Source: JAAAOH01 sp041686235
GTDB taxonomy: Bacteria; Spirochaetota; Spirochaetia; DSM-27196; PWMO01
Length of the DNA stretch: 25,175 bases
Direction: 5' to 3'
Assembly (NCBI GenBank): GCA_041686235.1
Contig: JAWLED010000041.1
Location: forward strand, 1-25,175
Shown here: positions 7,069 through 14,806 of the stretch, in pieces
Layout of the letters: each line of letters begins with the position of its first letter
Numbering within the stretch: position 1 is the stretch's first letter
Notes under the pieces: model-generated
Told to the model about the DNA's origin: nothing
What the model saw: the letters and a program-made list of their open reading frames with translations, nothing else
Databases searched by the model: none
Program-made: the position numbers and the translations under genes

Positions 7069-8502
7069 ATGGCCCTCGACGAAACACTGAGCTACGATGA
7101 TGTATTGCTGCTGCCGGGATATGCAGATTTCTTGCCCGGCGAGGCGGAGGTGCGAACCGAGCTTGCCCCCGGCATTTCGCTGAATGTGCCCGTTGTCTCT
7201 GCGGCAATGGATACCGTGAGCGAGGAGGAGCTTGCGATCGCCCTTGCACTGCAGGGCGGGGTTGGGGTCATACACCGTAACATGTCGCCCCAGAGTCAGG
7301 CCGCCCAGGTGCACCGGGTGAAGCGCTTTCTCAATTGGGTCATAGAGGCCCCCATGGTTATCGAGCTCGGTCAGACGTTGGGGGAGGTCTGGCAGCTCAT
7401 GCAGCACAACGGTGTTTCGGGGCTGCCGGTCGTGGAGCGCGGCGTGCTCAAAGGCATCATTACCAGCCGCGATATGCGGTTTTGCACTGATTTTACGCTG
7501 TCGGTTCGCGATGTCATGACGCCTGACCCGGTGGTTCTCGAAGGACGGCCGAGTCTCGAGGACGCCAAGCTCAAGTTCGATCGTCACAAGATAGAAAAAC
7601 TGCCGGTGGTGGATGAGGCCGGCAAGCTCAGCGGTCTCATCACGGTAAAAGACATCGAGAAGCACGAGGCATACCCACATGCAGCCACCGATGAGTCCGG
7701 GCGGCTCCTCGTGGGGGCTGCCGTCGGCACCAACGATCTCGAGAAGCGGCTCCCGCTGTTGCTCGAGAGCAAGGTGGATCTCATCGTGATCGACACCGCC
7801 CACGGCGACTCGGAAAACGTCGTCGATGCTATCAAGTTCATAAAGCAAAAGGCGCCGGTTACGGTAGTCGGTGGGAACGTTGCCACCGCCGAGGCCACAC
7901 GCCGACTCATCGACGCCGGAGCGGACATTATCAAAGTCGGTGTCGGACCGGGCTCGATTTGCACGACGAGGGTGGTCGCCGGAATCGGTGTACCCCAGTG
8001 GTCGGCGGTACAATGGTGCAGCGCCGAGGCTGCGAAAGACGGGGTGCCGATTATCGCCGACGGCGGTATCAAGTACTCCGGTGACATCACCAAAGCAATC
8101 GCTGCCGGTGCGCACGCGGTGATGATCGGCAACCTCTTTGCCGGTTTGCGCGAGGCTCCCGGGCGCGAGATCATATACGAAGGGCGCATCTTCAAGACCT
8201 ATCGGGGCATGGGTTCGGTGGGGGCCATGAAAGACGGCTCGGCCGACCGTTACGCCTCGTCGGAGGGTGAAGAACCGGTGCCCGAGGGGGTCGAGGGTCG
8301 CGTTCCGTACAAGGGCGAGCTTGCGCCGTTTCTTACGCAACTGGTCACCGGCCTCAAGAAGGGGATGGGCTACTGCGGGACACGCACGCTCGGAGAATTG
8401 CGGGAGGCTGCTCGGTTCATTCGTATCTCGGGTGCCGGACTCAAGGAAGGACACGTCCACGACGTTGCCGTCATGCAGGAGCCGCCGAACTACTCTCGTT
8501 AA
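7069..8502 (+). CDS. guaB: IMP dehydrogenase
   Basis: GuaB oxidises IMP to XMP with NAD+, the committed step to guanine nucleotides. The 477-residue protein has the complete family plan: the N-terminal barrel start (SYDDVLLLPGY, PVVSAAMDTV, GGVGVIHRNM), a Bateman module of two CBS domains at about 92-200, then the rest of the barrel. GVGPGSICTTR carries the catalytic Cys298, and IADGGIKYSGD and YRGMGSVGAM form the phosphate site and flap. Length is close to the usual 485-490. The ATG at 7069 is chosen over an in-frame ATG at 7051 because AAGGAGG lies 8 nt before it. It leads guaB-purA-guaA. The usual MIGSLFAG reads MIGNLFAG here, which I regard as natural variation. Confidence 0.98.
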   Translation: MALDETLSYDDVLLLPGYADFLPGEAEVRTELAPGISLNVPVVSAAMDTVSEEELAIALALQGGVGVIHRNMSPQSQAAQVHRVKRFLNWVIEAPMVIELGQTLGEVWQLMQHNGVSGLPVVERGVLKGIITSRDMRFCTDFTLSVRDVMTPDPVVLEGRPSLEDAKLKFDRHKIEKLPVVDEAGKLSGLITVKDIEKHEAYPHAATDESGRLLVGAAVGTNDLEKRLPLLLESKVDLIVIDTAHGDSENVVDAIKFIKQKAPVTVVGGNVATAEATRRLIDAGADIIKVGVGPGSICTTRVVAGIGVPQWSAVQWCSAEAAKDGVPIIADGGIKYSGDITKAIAAGAHAVMIGNLFAGLREAPGREIIYEGRIFKTYRGMGSVGAMKDGSADRYASSEGEEPVPEGVEGRVPYKGELAPFLTQLVTGLKKGMGYCGTRTLGELREAARFIRISGAGLKEGHVHDVAVMQEPPNYSR

Positions 8503-8567
8503 GGGCGCGAGGGGGCGTTCGGCGTTGCCGGGATCGGCACGCAACGAGCCATAAGGAAGCACATCCG

Positions 8568-9797
8568 ATGAAACTAGTAATAATCGGCGCCCAATGGGGC
8601 GATGAAGGTAAGGGCAAAATCGTCGACTTTCTCGCACGAGATGCAGACACGGTAGTGCGGTTCTCCGGTGGCGCAAACGCCGGGCATACGATCGTTCATG
8701 GAGACAAGACCTACAAGTTGCACCTCATTCCCTCGGGTATTGTCTACGAAGACAAGCAGGTCGTACTGGGCACCGGTATGGTCATCGACCCCGAGGCGCT
8801 GGAGAACGAGTTGGGCGAGCTCTCCGAAAACGGTGTCTCGTGGAAGGGGCGCGTGCTCATTTCCGACCGCGCGCACCTCGTGCTGCCGCGATACCGGCGC
8901 ATGGACAAGGACCTCGACCGGAAACGGGCCCAGCCCATCGGAACCACGGGACGAGGCATCGGGGTGACGTATTCCATGAAGTCGGCGCGGGACGGGGTTC
9001 GGGTGATAGACGCGTTCGACGACGCGTTTCTGTCGGCCCTCGCCGAAGAGGACCGTCAATTCATCCTCGAGCATCGGGATTTTTTTCGGGACATGGTGGT
9101 CGACGTGTGCGCCTACATGAGCGAGCGCCGCGATGAGAACGTATTGCTCGAGGGAGCACAAGGCACGCTGCTCGACCTCGATCTGGGCACCTATCCGTTC
9201 GTGTCCTCCGGTTCATCTTCGGCAAACGGTGCCGCCACCGGTGCGGGGTTCGGGCCGCGGGATCTCGATCGTGTCGTGGGGGTCTGTAAGGCGTATTCGA
9301 CGCGCGTCGGAAATGGTCCGTTTCCCACCGAGTTTCGAAGCGAGCGTGACGGCGAGCTCGAGCATCTCATTCGCGAGATCGGCCACGAATACGGCGTTAC
9401 CACCGGTCGGCCGCGGCGATGCGGCTATCTCGATTTGGTAGCGCTTCGGTATGCATGTCGCTCCAACTCCATTGATAGCCTCGCACTCACTCATCTCGAT
9501 ATATACGACTCTTTTGATGAGATCCGAGTGTGCGTCGGATATCGGATCGACGGGGAGGTGACCGAGCTCTTTCCCGCCTCTCGCAGGGCAATTGCCGAAG
9601 CGGAGCCGGTTCTCGAGCGGCTCCCCGGATGGAAGTCCTCTTCGGCGCAGGCACGGAGCGTGTCGGAGTTGCCGCGGGCCGCACGCGATTATATCCGCTA
9701 CATCGAGGAGTTCGTCGGGGTTCCGGTCGAGATCGTATCGGTCGGCTCGGACCGTGAACAAACCATGGTGGAGAGGGACCCGTGGACACGATCCTAA
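8568..9797 (+). CDS. purA: Adenylosuccinate synthetase
   Basis: PurA joins IMP and aspartate using GTP to form adenylosuccinate, the first step from IMP to AMP. The 409-residue product carries the GTP-binding loop QWGDEGKGKIVD (9-20), GGANAGHTI (34-42), GTTGRGIG, LLEGAQGTLLDLDLGTYPFVSS, and the TTGRPRRCGYLDL motif. AAGGAAG lies 8 nt before the ATG. It follows guaB after 65 bp, which contain a small hairpin (8526-8539) without a T tract. The 3' end overlaps guaA by 16 bp. It is slightly shorter than the E. coli enzyme (about 430 residues) but has all recognisable core motifs. Placing purA between guaB and guaA puts both branches from IMP under one transcript. Confidence 0.98.
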   Translation: MKLVIIGAQWGDEGKGKIVDFLARDADTVVRFSGGANAGHTIVHGDKTYKLHLIPSGIVYEDKQVVLGTGMVIDPEALENELGELSENGVSWKGRVLISDRAHLVLPRYRRMDKDLDRKRAQPIGTTGRGIGVTYSMKSARDGVRVIDAFDDAFLSALAEEDRQFILEHRDFFRDMVVDVCAYMSERRDENVLLEGAQGTLLDLDLGTYPFVSSGSSSANGAATGAGFGPRDLDRVVGVCKAYSTRVGNGPFPTEFRSERDGELEHLIREIGHEYGVTTGRPRRCGYLDLVALRYACRSNSIDSLALTHLDIYDSFDEIRVCVGYRIDGEVTELFPASRRAIAEAEPVLERLPGWKSSSAQARSVSELPRAARDYIRYIEEFVGVPVEIVSVGSDREQTMVERDPWTRS

Positions 9798-11332
9798 TAC
9801 TCGACTTCGGGAGCCAGACCACCCAGCTTATCGCCCGCCGTGTGCGAGAGCTTTCGGTGTATTCAAAAATACTCCCCGGCGATCATCCGCTGAGCGCGGA
9901 AGATCTCGAGGGTGTGAACGGCATTATTCTTTCGGGATCGCCTCACTCGGTGCACGACGACGACGCGCCGAAGCCGTCGGCGGCGGTCTATGCCGCCGGC
10001 GTCCCGGTGCTCGGCATTTGCTACGGGCTGCAGCGTCTCGTGCATGACCATGGCGGCACCGTCGAGCGGCAAGCGCGCAGGGAATACGGGAAGGCCCGCC
10101 AGAACATCGGCACGGTTCACCCGCTGTTCGAGGGCATCCCGAGCGGATTCGTATCGTGGATGAGCCACGGTGACAGCATTCGCGAGCTCCCGCCCGGCGG
10201 CGAGATCGTCTCGGAGTCGGAGCACGGCCTGCCGGGATGCATCTCCTTTCCCGAGCACGGCTATGTGGGCATTCAATTTCACCCCGAAGTCACTCACACG
10301 CAGTACGGCACCCAGGTTCTGGAAAATTTCGTCGTGCGCATTGCCGGCGCCGAGCGCCACTGGACGATGGCCGCGTATGCCGAGGAGATGGCGGGTGAGG
10401 TTGCGCAGCGGGTGGGGGATAAGCCGGTCTTATTGCTGATATCCGGTGGAGTCGACTCGACGGTGACCGCCGCAATGCTTCTTCGGGCCCTGCCGCCGGA
10501 GCACGTTCACCTCATGTACATAGACACCGGGCTCATGCGTTACCGCGAAACCGAAGAGGTGGTGGCGGGGCTCGAGGCGCTCGGAGCACGGAACGTGCAC
10601 GTGGTGCACGCCGAAGATACGTTTCTGGGCGCGCTCGAGGGGGTCATAGATCCCGAAGAAAAACGCCGTGCCGTCGGCGACGCATTCGTGCGCGTACAGG
10701 AAGCCGAGATTCGCGCGCACATTCCCGGCGACTACGTGCTGGCGCAAGGGACGCTCTACACCGACTATGTCGAGTCCGGCGGCGGTGTTGGCAATAAGGC
10801 GCGGGTTATCAAGTCTCATCACAATGTGCGCTCTCCGCTGATCGAGGCAAAACGCGAGGCGGGCGAGGTGGTGGAGCCCCTCATCCATCTCTACAAAGAC
10901 GAGGTCCGCGAGCTTGGCCGCCGACTCGGGGTCACGGAAACCATAATCGCGCGCCATCCGTTCCCGGGACCGGGCTTGTCGGTGCGCATTCTCGGTGAGG
11001 TCACCAAGGAGCGCTGTGAGTTGCTGCGGGCGGTCGACTACACCTTCATGAGCGAGCTCAGCGAGCGCGGTCTCTACGATGAGATATGGCAGGCCTTCGC
11101 CGTATTACTGCCGCTGCGCTCGGTGGGGGTCACCGGCGATGAGCGCGGCTACGGGAGTGTGGTTGCCCTGCGTGCGGTAGGCTCGAAGGATGGAATGACC
11201 GCCGAGGTGTATCCCTTTCCCTCCGATCATCTGCTCGAGATTTCCTCGGTCATCACCAACCGGCACCCCGAAGTGGGGCGGGTCGTCTACGATGTCTCGA
11301 GTAAGCCGCCGGCTACGATTGAGTGGGAGTAG
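9782..11332 (+). CDS. guaA: GMP synthase (glutamine-hydrolysing)
   Basis: GuaA aminates XMP to GMP using glutamine and ATP. The protein (516 residues) has an N-terminal class I glutamine amidotransferase with nucleophile Cys80 in GICYGLQ and partners His167/Glu169 in QFHPEVTHT. The ATP pyrophosphatase domain has its P-loop LLLISGGVDSTV (218-228), and the C-terminal dimerisation domain ends in KPPATIEWE, the family terminus. The start is GTG at 9782, inside the last codons of purA; GGAG and AGAGGG lie just upstream, and the family N-terminus ILILDFGSQTTQLIARRVRE begins at residue 4. The overlap suggests translational coupling with purA. The stop lies 26 bp from the 3' end of the convergent tmRNA gene. 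Confidence 0.98.
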   Translation: MDTILILDFGSQTTQLIARRVRELSVYSKILPGDHPLSAEDLEGVNGIILSGSPHSVHDDDAPKPSAAVYAAGVPVLGICYGLQRLVHDHGGTVERQARREYGKARQNIGTVHPLFEGIPSGFVSWMSHGDSIRELPPGGEIVSESEHGLPGCISFPEHGYVGIQFHPEVTHTQYGTQVLENFVVRIAGAERHWTMAAYAEEMAGEVAQRVGDKPVLLLISGGVDSTVTAAMLLRALPPEHVHLMYIDTGLMRYRETEEVVAGLEALGARNVHVVHAEDTFLGALEGVIDPEEKRRAVGDAFVRVQEAEIRAHIPGDYVLAQGTLYTDYVESGGGVGNKARVIKSHHNVRSPLIEAKREAGEVVEPLIHLYKDEVRELGRRLGVTETIIARHPFPGPGLSVRILGEVTKERCELLRAVDYTFMSELSERGLYDEIWQAFAVLLPLRSVGVTGDERGYGSVVALRAVGSKDGMTAEVYPFPSDHLLEISSVITNRHPEVGRVVYDVSSKPPATIEWE

Positions 11333-11358
11333 CGCTGAGCCGGCGCTGCCGGGGGGAA

Positions 11359-11702
11359 TGGAGGTGCCCGGAGTCGAACCGGGGTCCTCAGGAGCGCGCA
11401 TACGCGTCTACAGGCATAGCCTTCCGTTAATTATCCAGGAACATGAGGCCGGAAGACGTGCCTACGTTCCCTTCGAGCCCGGCTAAGTGTCCCACAACGG
11501 GGCCGGACGCCCGCTGTGGCAAGTCCTGGTTTGTGTCAAGCAACCCGGCGCTCAGAACTGCGCCCCGGGCGCCCGTCGCTGCTATTTACGCAGCGAGTGC
11601 GTAATCTGCTTCGTCTGCAGTTACTTTTTTGCCTTTTAGGAGTGGGCGCTCCACCTGCAACGTATGCTGACGCCATTCCTGAGTCGAGACCATTTCACCC
11701 CC
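11359..11702 (-). ncRNA. ssrA: Transfer-messenger RNA (tmRNA)
   Basis: tmRNA enters stalled ribosomes with SmpB and adds a degradation tag. The minus-strand 5' end GGGGGTG (11702-11696) pairs with CACCTCC (11366-11360) with one G-U wobble to form the acceptor stem. The discriminator A is at 11359, and the T arm CCCGG-TTCGACT-CCGGG precedes the acceptor 3' strand. Near the 5' end is the tRNA-like GGTCTCGACTCAGG segment. The tag reading frame lies about 85 nt in and encodes ADEADYALAA plus stop. The overall length of about 344 nt is normal for a one-piece tmRNA. The three bases after the discriminator are TTC, so CCA appears not to be encoded and would be added afterwards. A strong promoter lies just upstream. 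All ORFs called across this interval are spurious. Confidence 0.95.
11586..11618 (-). other. tmRNA proteolysis-tag reading frame
   Basis: The resume codon GCA (11618-11616) begins ten codons reading ADEADYALAA followed by TAA (11588-11586). The pattern matches the E. coli tag ANDENYALAA in length and in its YALAA end, which is recognised by ClpXP-type proteases. Upstream lies an A-rich run and AGTAAC, comparable to the AAAAAATAGTC before the E. coli resume codon. With the alanine carried by tmRNA itself, the full tag would be AADEADYALAA. Confidence 0.92.
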
Positions 11703-11716
11703 AGGTGGCTGTGTTC

Positions 11717-11745
11717 AATATAATCGATTGGGCGGCGCCGGTCAA
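11717..11745 (-). promoter_or_regulatory. Strong sigma70-type promoter of ssrA
   Basis: On the minus strand TTGACC (11745-11740), a 17-nt spacer and TATATT (11722-11717) lie 14 nt before the mature 5' G of tmRNA. Transcription should begin about 7 nt before the mature end, leaving a short leader for RNase P. Five of six bases match the -35 consensus and five of six the -10, which fits an abundant constitutive RNA. Confidence 0.8.
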
Positions 11746-11777
11746 CGCGCCGAGCCTCGCCACGCCGCGGCGCGCCG

Positions 11778-11799
11778 CCGGGGTCCAGCGACCCCCCGG
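11778..11799 (-). terminator. GC-rich hairpin after the HisN-like gene (possible terminator)
   Basis: GGGGTC-cagc-GACCCC (11780-11795) forms a perfect 6-bp stem with a 4-nt loop, extendable by two pairs across a 2-nt bulge. It lies 30 bp past the stop of the minus-strand phosphatase gene and upstream of the ssrA promoter. No T tract follows, so it may be a Rho-dependent or weak terminator, or simply GC-rich sequence. Confidence 0.3.
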
Positions 11800-11829
11800 G
11801 TCCGCCGCTCCGCGCCGCACCCGGTCCCA

Positions 11830-12579
11830 TCACCGCAGTAATGCGCCGTGCAACTGTGGATGCGCGGCAATCACGCTTTCGCCGAGCGGGCTCCGCTTTC
11901 CCGAAAGGTCGGTTATTGTGCCGCCGGACTCTTCGACGATCGGATACATGGGCGCGACGTCCCATATGGACATGACGGGGTCGACCATAACGTCGATTCG
12001 TCCGCTCGCCAACAGGAGATAGCCGTACCCGTCGGCCCAGGTACGCCCGAAAGGCGCGGTTTCGACGATGTGTCGATGGAGAGACGGGGCGTCGTGGGCA
12101 AGTGAGACGAAGTCGGTCGTGCAGACCTCCGCCTCGTCGAGTGATGAGCAGGCTCGGAGGCGACACGTACGGCCGTTGTAGTGTGCCCCCGCGCCCACCG
12201 CGGCGGAGACGGTTTCATCGAGAGCCGGATTGTGGATAACGCCGATCACCGGCTCATCGTCATGGAGCAGGGCGATAAGCACGGTGTAGAGGGGAACGCC
12301 GTGGATAAACGCCTGTGTTCCGTCGATGGGATCAACAACCCACGTCCATTTACCGCGCGTTTGGGGAACACCGAACTCTTCACCGGCAATGCCGTGGTCC
12401 GGGTAGGCCGCCTCTATGCGGGAGCGCAGCAGTTGCTCGGTCTCGCGGTCGGCACGGGTAACCGGGGAGCGGTCTTTCTTGATTTCAACGTCGATGTCGC
12501 GCCGAAAGTACGACAGGGTATGTTTGCCGGCTTCCCGGGCGATGTCTTCGGCAAACCGCAAATGCTCGCCTAACTCCAA
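11830..12579 (-). CDS. Inositol monophosphatase-family phosphatase, HisN-like (histidinol-phosphatase type)
   Basis: This 249-residue protein belongs to the Mg2+/Li+-sensitive IMPase fold. Metal-binding motifs are GEEFG (66-70), WVVDPIDGTQAFIHG (80-94, with D83 and D86) and SIWDVAPMYPIVEESGG (204-220, with D207). GEEFG and DPIDGTxxFI are characteristic of HisN-type histidinol-phosphate phosphatases, but inositol phosphate or other sugar phosphates remain possible, and no his genes are nearby. I place the start at TTG (12579) because a full AAGGAGG lies 6 nt upstream; the ATG at 12624 would put that site inside the coding region and add 15 residues unlike the family. The gene lies between smpB and ssrA on the same strand, 99 bp after smpB. 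Confidence 0.85.
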   Translation of the reverse strand: MELGEHLRFAEDIAREAGKHTLSYFRRDIDVEIKKDRSPVTRADRETEQLLRSRIEAAYPDHGIAGEEFGVPQTRGKWTWVVDPIDGTQAFIHGVPLYTVLIALLHDDEPVIGVIHNPALDETVSAAVGAGAHYNGRTCRLRACSSLDEAEVCTTDFVSLAHDAPSLHRHIVETAPFGRTWADGYGYLLLASGRIDVMVDPVMSIWDVAPMYPIVEESGGTITDLSGKRSPLGESVIAAHPQLHGALLR

Positions 12580-12678
12580 GACGGGCCTCCTTGATATGCC
12601 TGTGGACGCACGCGGTGTGCCCACCGACCCACAACGGGGGCAATGAGCTAAGCCGCCCCGATCGGGCCGGGCCGTCGG

Positions 12679-13146
12679 TTAATCGCGACCACGAAGCTCG
12701 CGTTGTTCGTCGCGCTTTTGGTCTCGCTTCTTAATAGCTTCGCGCTTATCGTGCACGCGTTTTCCCTTGCACAGGCCGAGCTCGAGCTTTATGAGGCCAC
12801 GCTTCAGATAGAATTTCAGCGGGACGAGTGTGTACCCTTTCTCTTGGGTGTTTCTCTTGAAGCGCTTGATCTCCTGCTTGTGGGCAAGAAGCCGGCGCGG
12901 CCTGGTAGGCTCGTGATTATTGATATTGCCATGGGTGTATTCGGCAATGTGTAGGCCTTCGAGCCAGATCTCGTTGTCTTTGATCCGGGCGTAGGCGTCG
13001 GCAAATGAAAAGCGATGTGCCCGCATGGATTTTACTTCGGTGCCGCACAACTCGATGCCGCATTCAAGGGTGTCGACGACCTCAAAATTGAAGAATGCAC
13101 GCTTGTTTTTTGCAAGTACGGCTACGCCTTCGGTCGCTGAGCTCAT
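12679..13146 (-). CDS. smpB: SsrA-binding protein SmpB
   Basis: SmpB binds tmRNA and delivers it to stalled ribosomes. The 155-residue protein has NKRAFFNFEV, the core GTEVKSMRAHRFSFADAYARI, the segment YTHGNINNHEPTRPRRLLAHKQEI and a basic tail beginning GKRVHDKREAIKKRDQKRD, which folds as a helix in the decoding centre. Length is normal. The ATG at 13146 has GGAGG 8 nt upstream, and its ATGA overlaps the stop of the upstream SUMF-like gene, so translation is coupled. The RNA partner ssrA lies about 1 kb downstream on the same strand, separated only by the phosphatase gene. Confidence 0.97.
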   Translation of the reverse strand: MSSATEGVAVLAKNKRAFFNFEVVDTLECGIELCGTEVKSMRAHRFSFADAYARIKDNEIWLEGLHIAEYTHGNINNHEPTRPRRLLAHKQEIKRFKRNTQEKGYTLVPLKFYLKRGLIKLELGLCKGKRVHDKREAIKKRDQKRDEQRELRGRD

Positions 13147-14738
13147 TCGCCGGCCTCCACGATGACGGGCCGAAAACCGAGAAACGGGGTGCTCCATGCC
13201 GGAGGCTGGGATCCCCGGGTCGTGGTGGTGACCGAGCGGCGTTCATTTGCCCACGAGCCTCCGCGGACTACTCGCTGCGACCCCTCGAAATGAGGCTCGC
13301 CGTCAACCAAATAATCACCCCGATGATACCAGTCCGAAGTCCACTCCCACACGTTGCCGAGCAGATCGTGGATACCGAGTTTCCCCGGATGCGAGGTGCC
13401 GACCGGTAGGGGGGTGGACATGGCGGCCTCGGCGAAAACCGCGTCGTAACCTTCCGAGGCATTGAGTAACGTTGCCCACTCCCATTCCGCCTCACGTGGA
13501 AGCCGCACTTCGAAGTCCGCGAGCTCAGACGGCAGGCGTTCTTCGAGCCATTCGGTAAACGCCGCCGCCGCGTAGTAGGAGACGTTGTGCACGGGGCGGG
13601 AAGACTCGGCTACATCTGAGCCGTCGTCCCAGTCGCGAAGATAATCGCCGGTGGCGCGCCCCGATTCCACCAACTCCGATCGTGCGCTTGGCCCCCACTC
13701 GGGGCGATCACGTACGAACTCGTAAAACAGGCTTCGACTCACCTCGGTTTGCATAATGTAAAAGCGATCCACCTCGACTACGTGCGGCCGCACCAGCCCC
13801 CCGTCGTTTTCCCCGTCTTCGCCGCCCTGCATCCCCATGACGTATTCGCGGCCGGGAATCTCTATGAAGGTTTGGCCGGCAACCTCGACTCGGTCGGTCT
13901 GCGGTACCTCGTGGCCTCCCTCTTCGGTTGCGGCAAGCGCCGTGGTTATGTAGTCCTCGGTGGTGGTTTCATACCACGACTCCGTTTCGAAGGCCTGTGC
14001 AAGGCCGTCGGGGAGAGCCCGGCGAACGGCGTAGGCGAGGCCGGGATTATCGGCAATCAGATCGGCAATCCGCCCGAGCGCGCCGAGTGCCTGTAAGCCG
14101 GTCATCGCCCCGCCGTTTCCCTCATCGAGGGCAAGCGCACGAAGATAGTCCTTGAGCAGTGCTTCGGAGTGAACATCCCGGACGGCATGATCGAGGAGCG
14201 TTTTCGTGTGGGAACGATCCGCATCTGCGCCGCTGAGGTCGAGAACGGCGGTCGATAAAACGGGAGGAAACTGATATTGCGCATTGGCCTCACCAACGAG
14301 AGCCCAGCTGTTGAAATCTCGGGCTGCCTGCTGTGTAAGCGCCTCGGGATCGGATACCTCGAGCTCGCTTTCCACATCCATGCGCTTCGGAAAAAAAAGC
14401 GACCCGAATAGCCGACCGGGAACATCCAAAGTGAGCTCTTGCTCCTCGAAAAACGGTCTGCGTAAGGTCACCGTGCTTGTTCCGCGCTCGACGAATACTT
14501 CCAGCGGCGTGTGACCCACGCGCGTGCCGTCGACCTCTACAGAGGCCCCTTCGGGCACGGTTTCAACGCGCACCACGGAACCGTTGTTTCGGATTCCCGG
14601 ATAAACCAATAGAAAGAAGAGAATTACCGCCAGTACGACGCCGAGCACGGCGGGTACATAGGTCGTCGGCGGGATGCCGAAAACCGACTTCAACTCGACT
14701 GGCTCTATGTGTTCCGGCTCGGCCTCCCGTTTCTTCAT
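13143..14738 (-). CDS. Membrane-anchored PEGA plus formylglycine-generating-enzyme-like (SUMF1) domain protein
   Basis: The 531-residue protein has a short charged cytoplasmic segment, one membrane helix (about 28-47), a PEGA-like beta domain (about 53-95, VVRVETVPEGASVEVDGTRVGHTPLEV), a helical middle part, and a C-terminal SUMF1/FGE-sulfatase domain (about 286-528). The last shows EIPGREYVMGMQ, VEVDRFYIMQTEVSRSLFYEF, PVHNVSYYAAAAFTEWL, RLPREAEWEWA, LLGNVWEWTSDWY, RVVRGGSWAN and GFRPV. Genuine FGE oxidases need active-site cysteines; this whole protein has none, so it is probably a binding or scaffold module outside the cytoplasm. The ATG at 14738 lies 8 nt after a consensus -10 box and has no ribosome site. 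It heads a minus-strand unit with smpB. Confidence 0.88.
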   Translation of the reverse strand: MKKREAEPEHIEPVELKSVFGIPPTTYVPAVLGVVLAVILFFLLVYPGIRNNGSVVRVETVPEGASVEVDGTRVGHTPLEVFVERGTSTVTLRRPFFEEQELTLDVPGRLFGSLFFPKRMDVESELEVSDPEALTQQAARDFNSWALVGEANAQYQFPPVLSTAVLDLSGADADRSHTKTLLDHAVRDVHSEALLKDYLRALALDEGNGGAMTGLQALGALGRIADLIADNPGLAYAVRRALPDGLAQAFETESWYETTTEDYITTALAATEEGGHEVPQTDRVEVAGQTFIEIPGREYVMGMQGGEDGENDGGLVRPHVVEVDRFYIMQTEVSRSLFYEFVRDRPEWGPSARSELVESGRATGDYLRDWDDGSDVAESSRPVHNVSYYAAAAFTEWLEERLPSELADFEVRLPREAEWEWATLLNASEGYDAVFAEAAMSTPLPVGTSHPGKLGIHDLLGNVWEWTSDWYHRGDYLVDGEPHFEGSQRVVRGGSWANERRSVTTTTRGSQPPAWSTPFLGFRPVIVEAGE

Positions 14739-14746
14739 CGCGCGGC

Positions 14747-14776
14747 ATTATAGTGACCTACGAGCGCGGTTGTCAA
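14747..14776 (-). promoter_or_regulatory. Perfect-consensus promoter for the SUMF-like gene and smpB
   Basis: On the minus strand TTGACA (14776-14771), an 18-nt spacer and TATAAT (14752-14747) match sigma70 consensus at all twelve positions. The ATG (14738) comes 8 nt after the -10 box, so the message would start at, or within about 3 nt of, the start codon. The -35 box overlaps the -35-like box of the divergent lepB gene. Confidence 0.8.
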
Positions 14777-14798
14777 CGCATGCGCTTTCTGCTAACGT
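14770..14798 (+). promoter_or_regulatory. Candidate extended -10 promoter for lepB
   Basis: TTGTCA (14770-14775, five of six), a 17-nt spacer ending in TGC, and TAACGT (14793-14798) form an extended -10 type element. The ATG at 14807 follows after 8 nt. The -10 match itself is weak (3/6), so the call depends on the good -35, the TG element and the spacing. It shares five bases of -35 sequence with the promoter on the other strand. Confidence 0.45.
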
Positions 14799-14806
14799 TC
14801 CGGCAC

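Noticed and set aside
8526..8539. Hairpin TGCCG-GGAT-CGGCA between guaB and purA as a terminator.
   Set aside because: No T tract follows, and purA has no obvious promoter of its own, so read-through is more likely.
7006..8676. Very long open frame antisense to guaB, continuous with the lipoprotein frame (1096 codons in all).
   Set aside because: It has no family features, the lipobox and signal peptide begin at 6996, and guaB on the other strand is certain. Long antisense frames are common in GC-rich codon-biased DNA.
11340..11352. CCGGC-GCT-GCCGG hairpin between guaA and ssrA as a terminator.
   Set aside because: The stem is only 5 bp with a 3-nt loop, and there is no T run on either strand; too weak to call.
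11516..12022. Plus-strand 168-codon frame.
   Set aside because: It runs across the tmRNA, its promoter and the HisN-like gene, with a low-complexity translation and no ribosome site support.
12580..12624. ATG 12624 as the start of the HisN-like gene.
   Set aside because: It would put a perfect AAGGAGG inside the gene; TTG 12579 has that site at ideal spacing and fits the family N-terminus.
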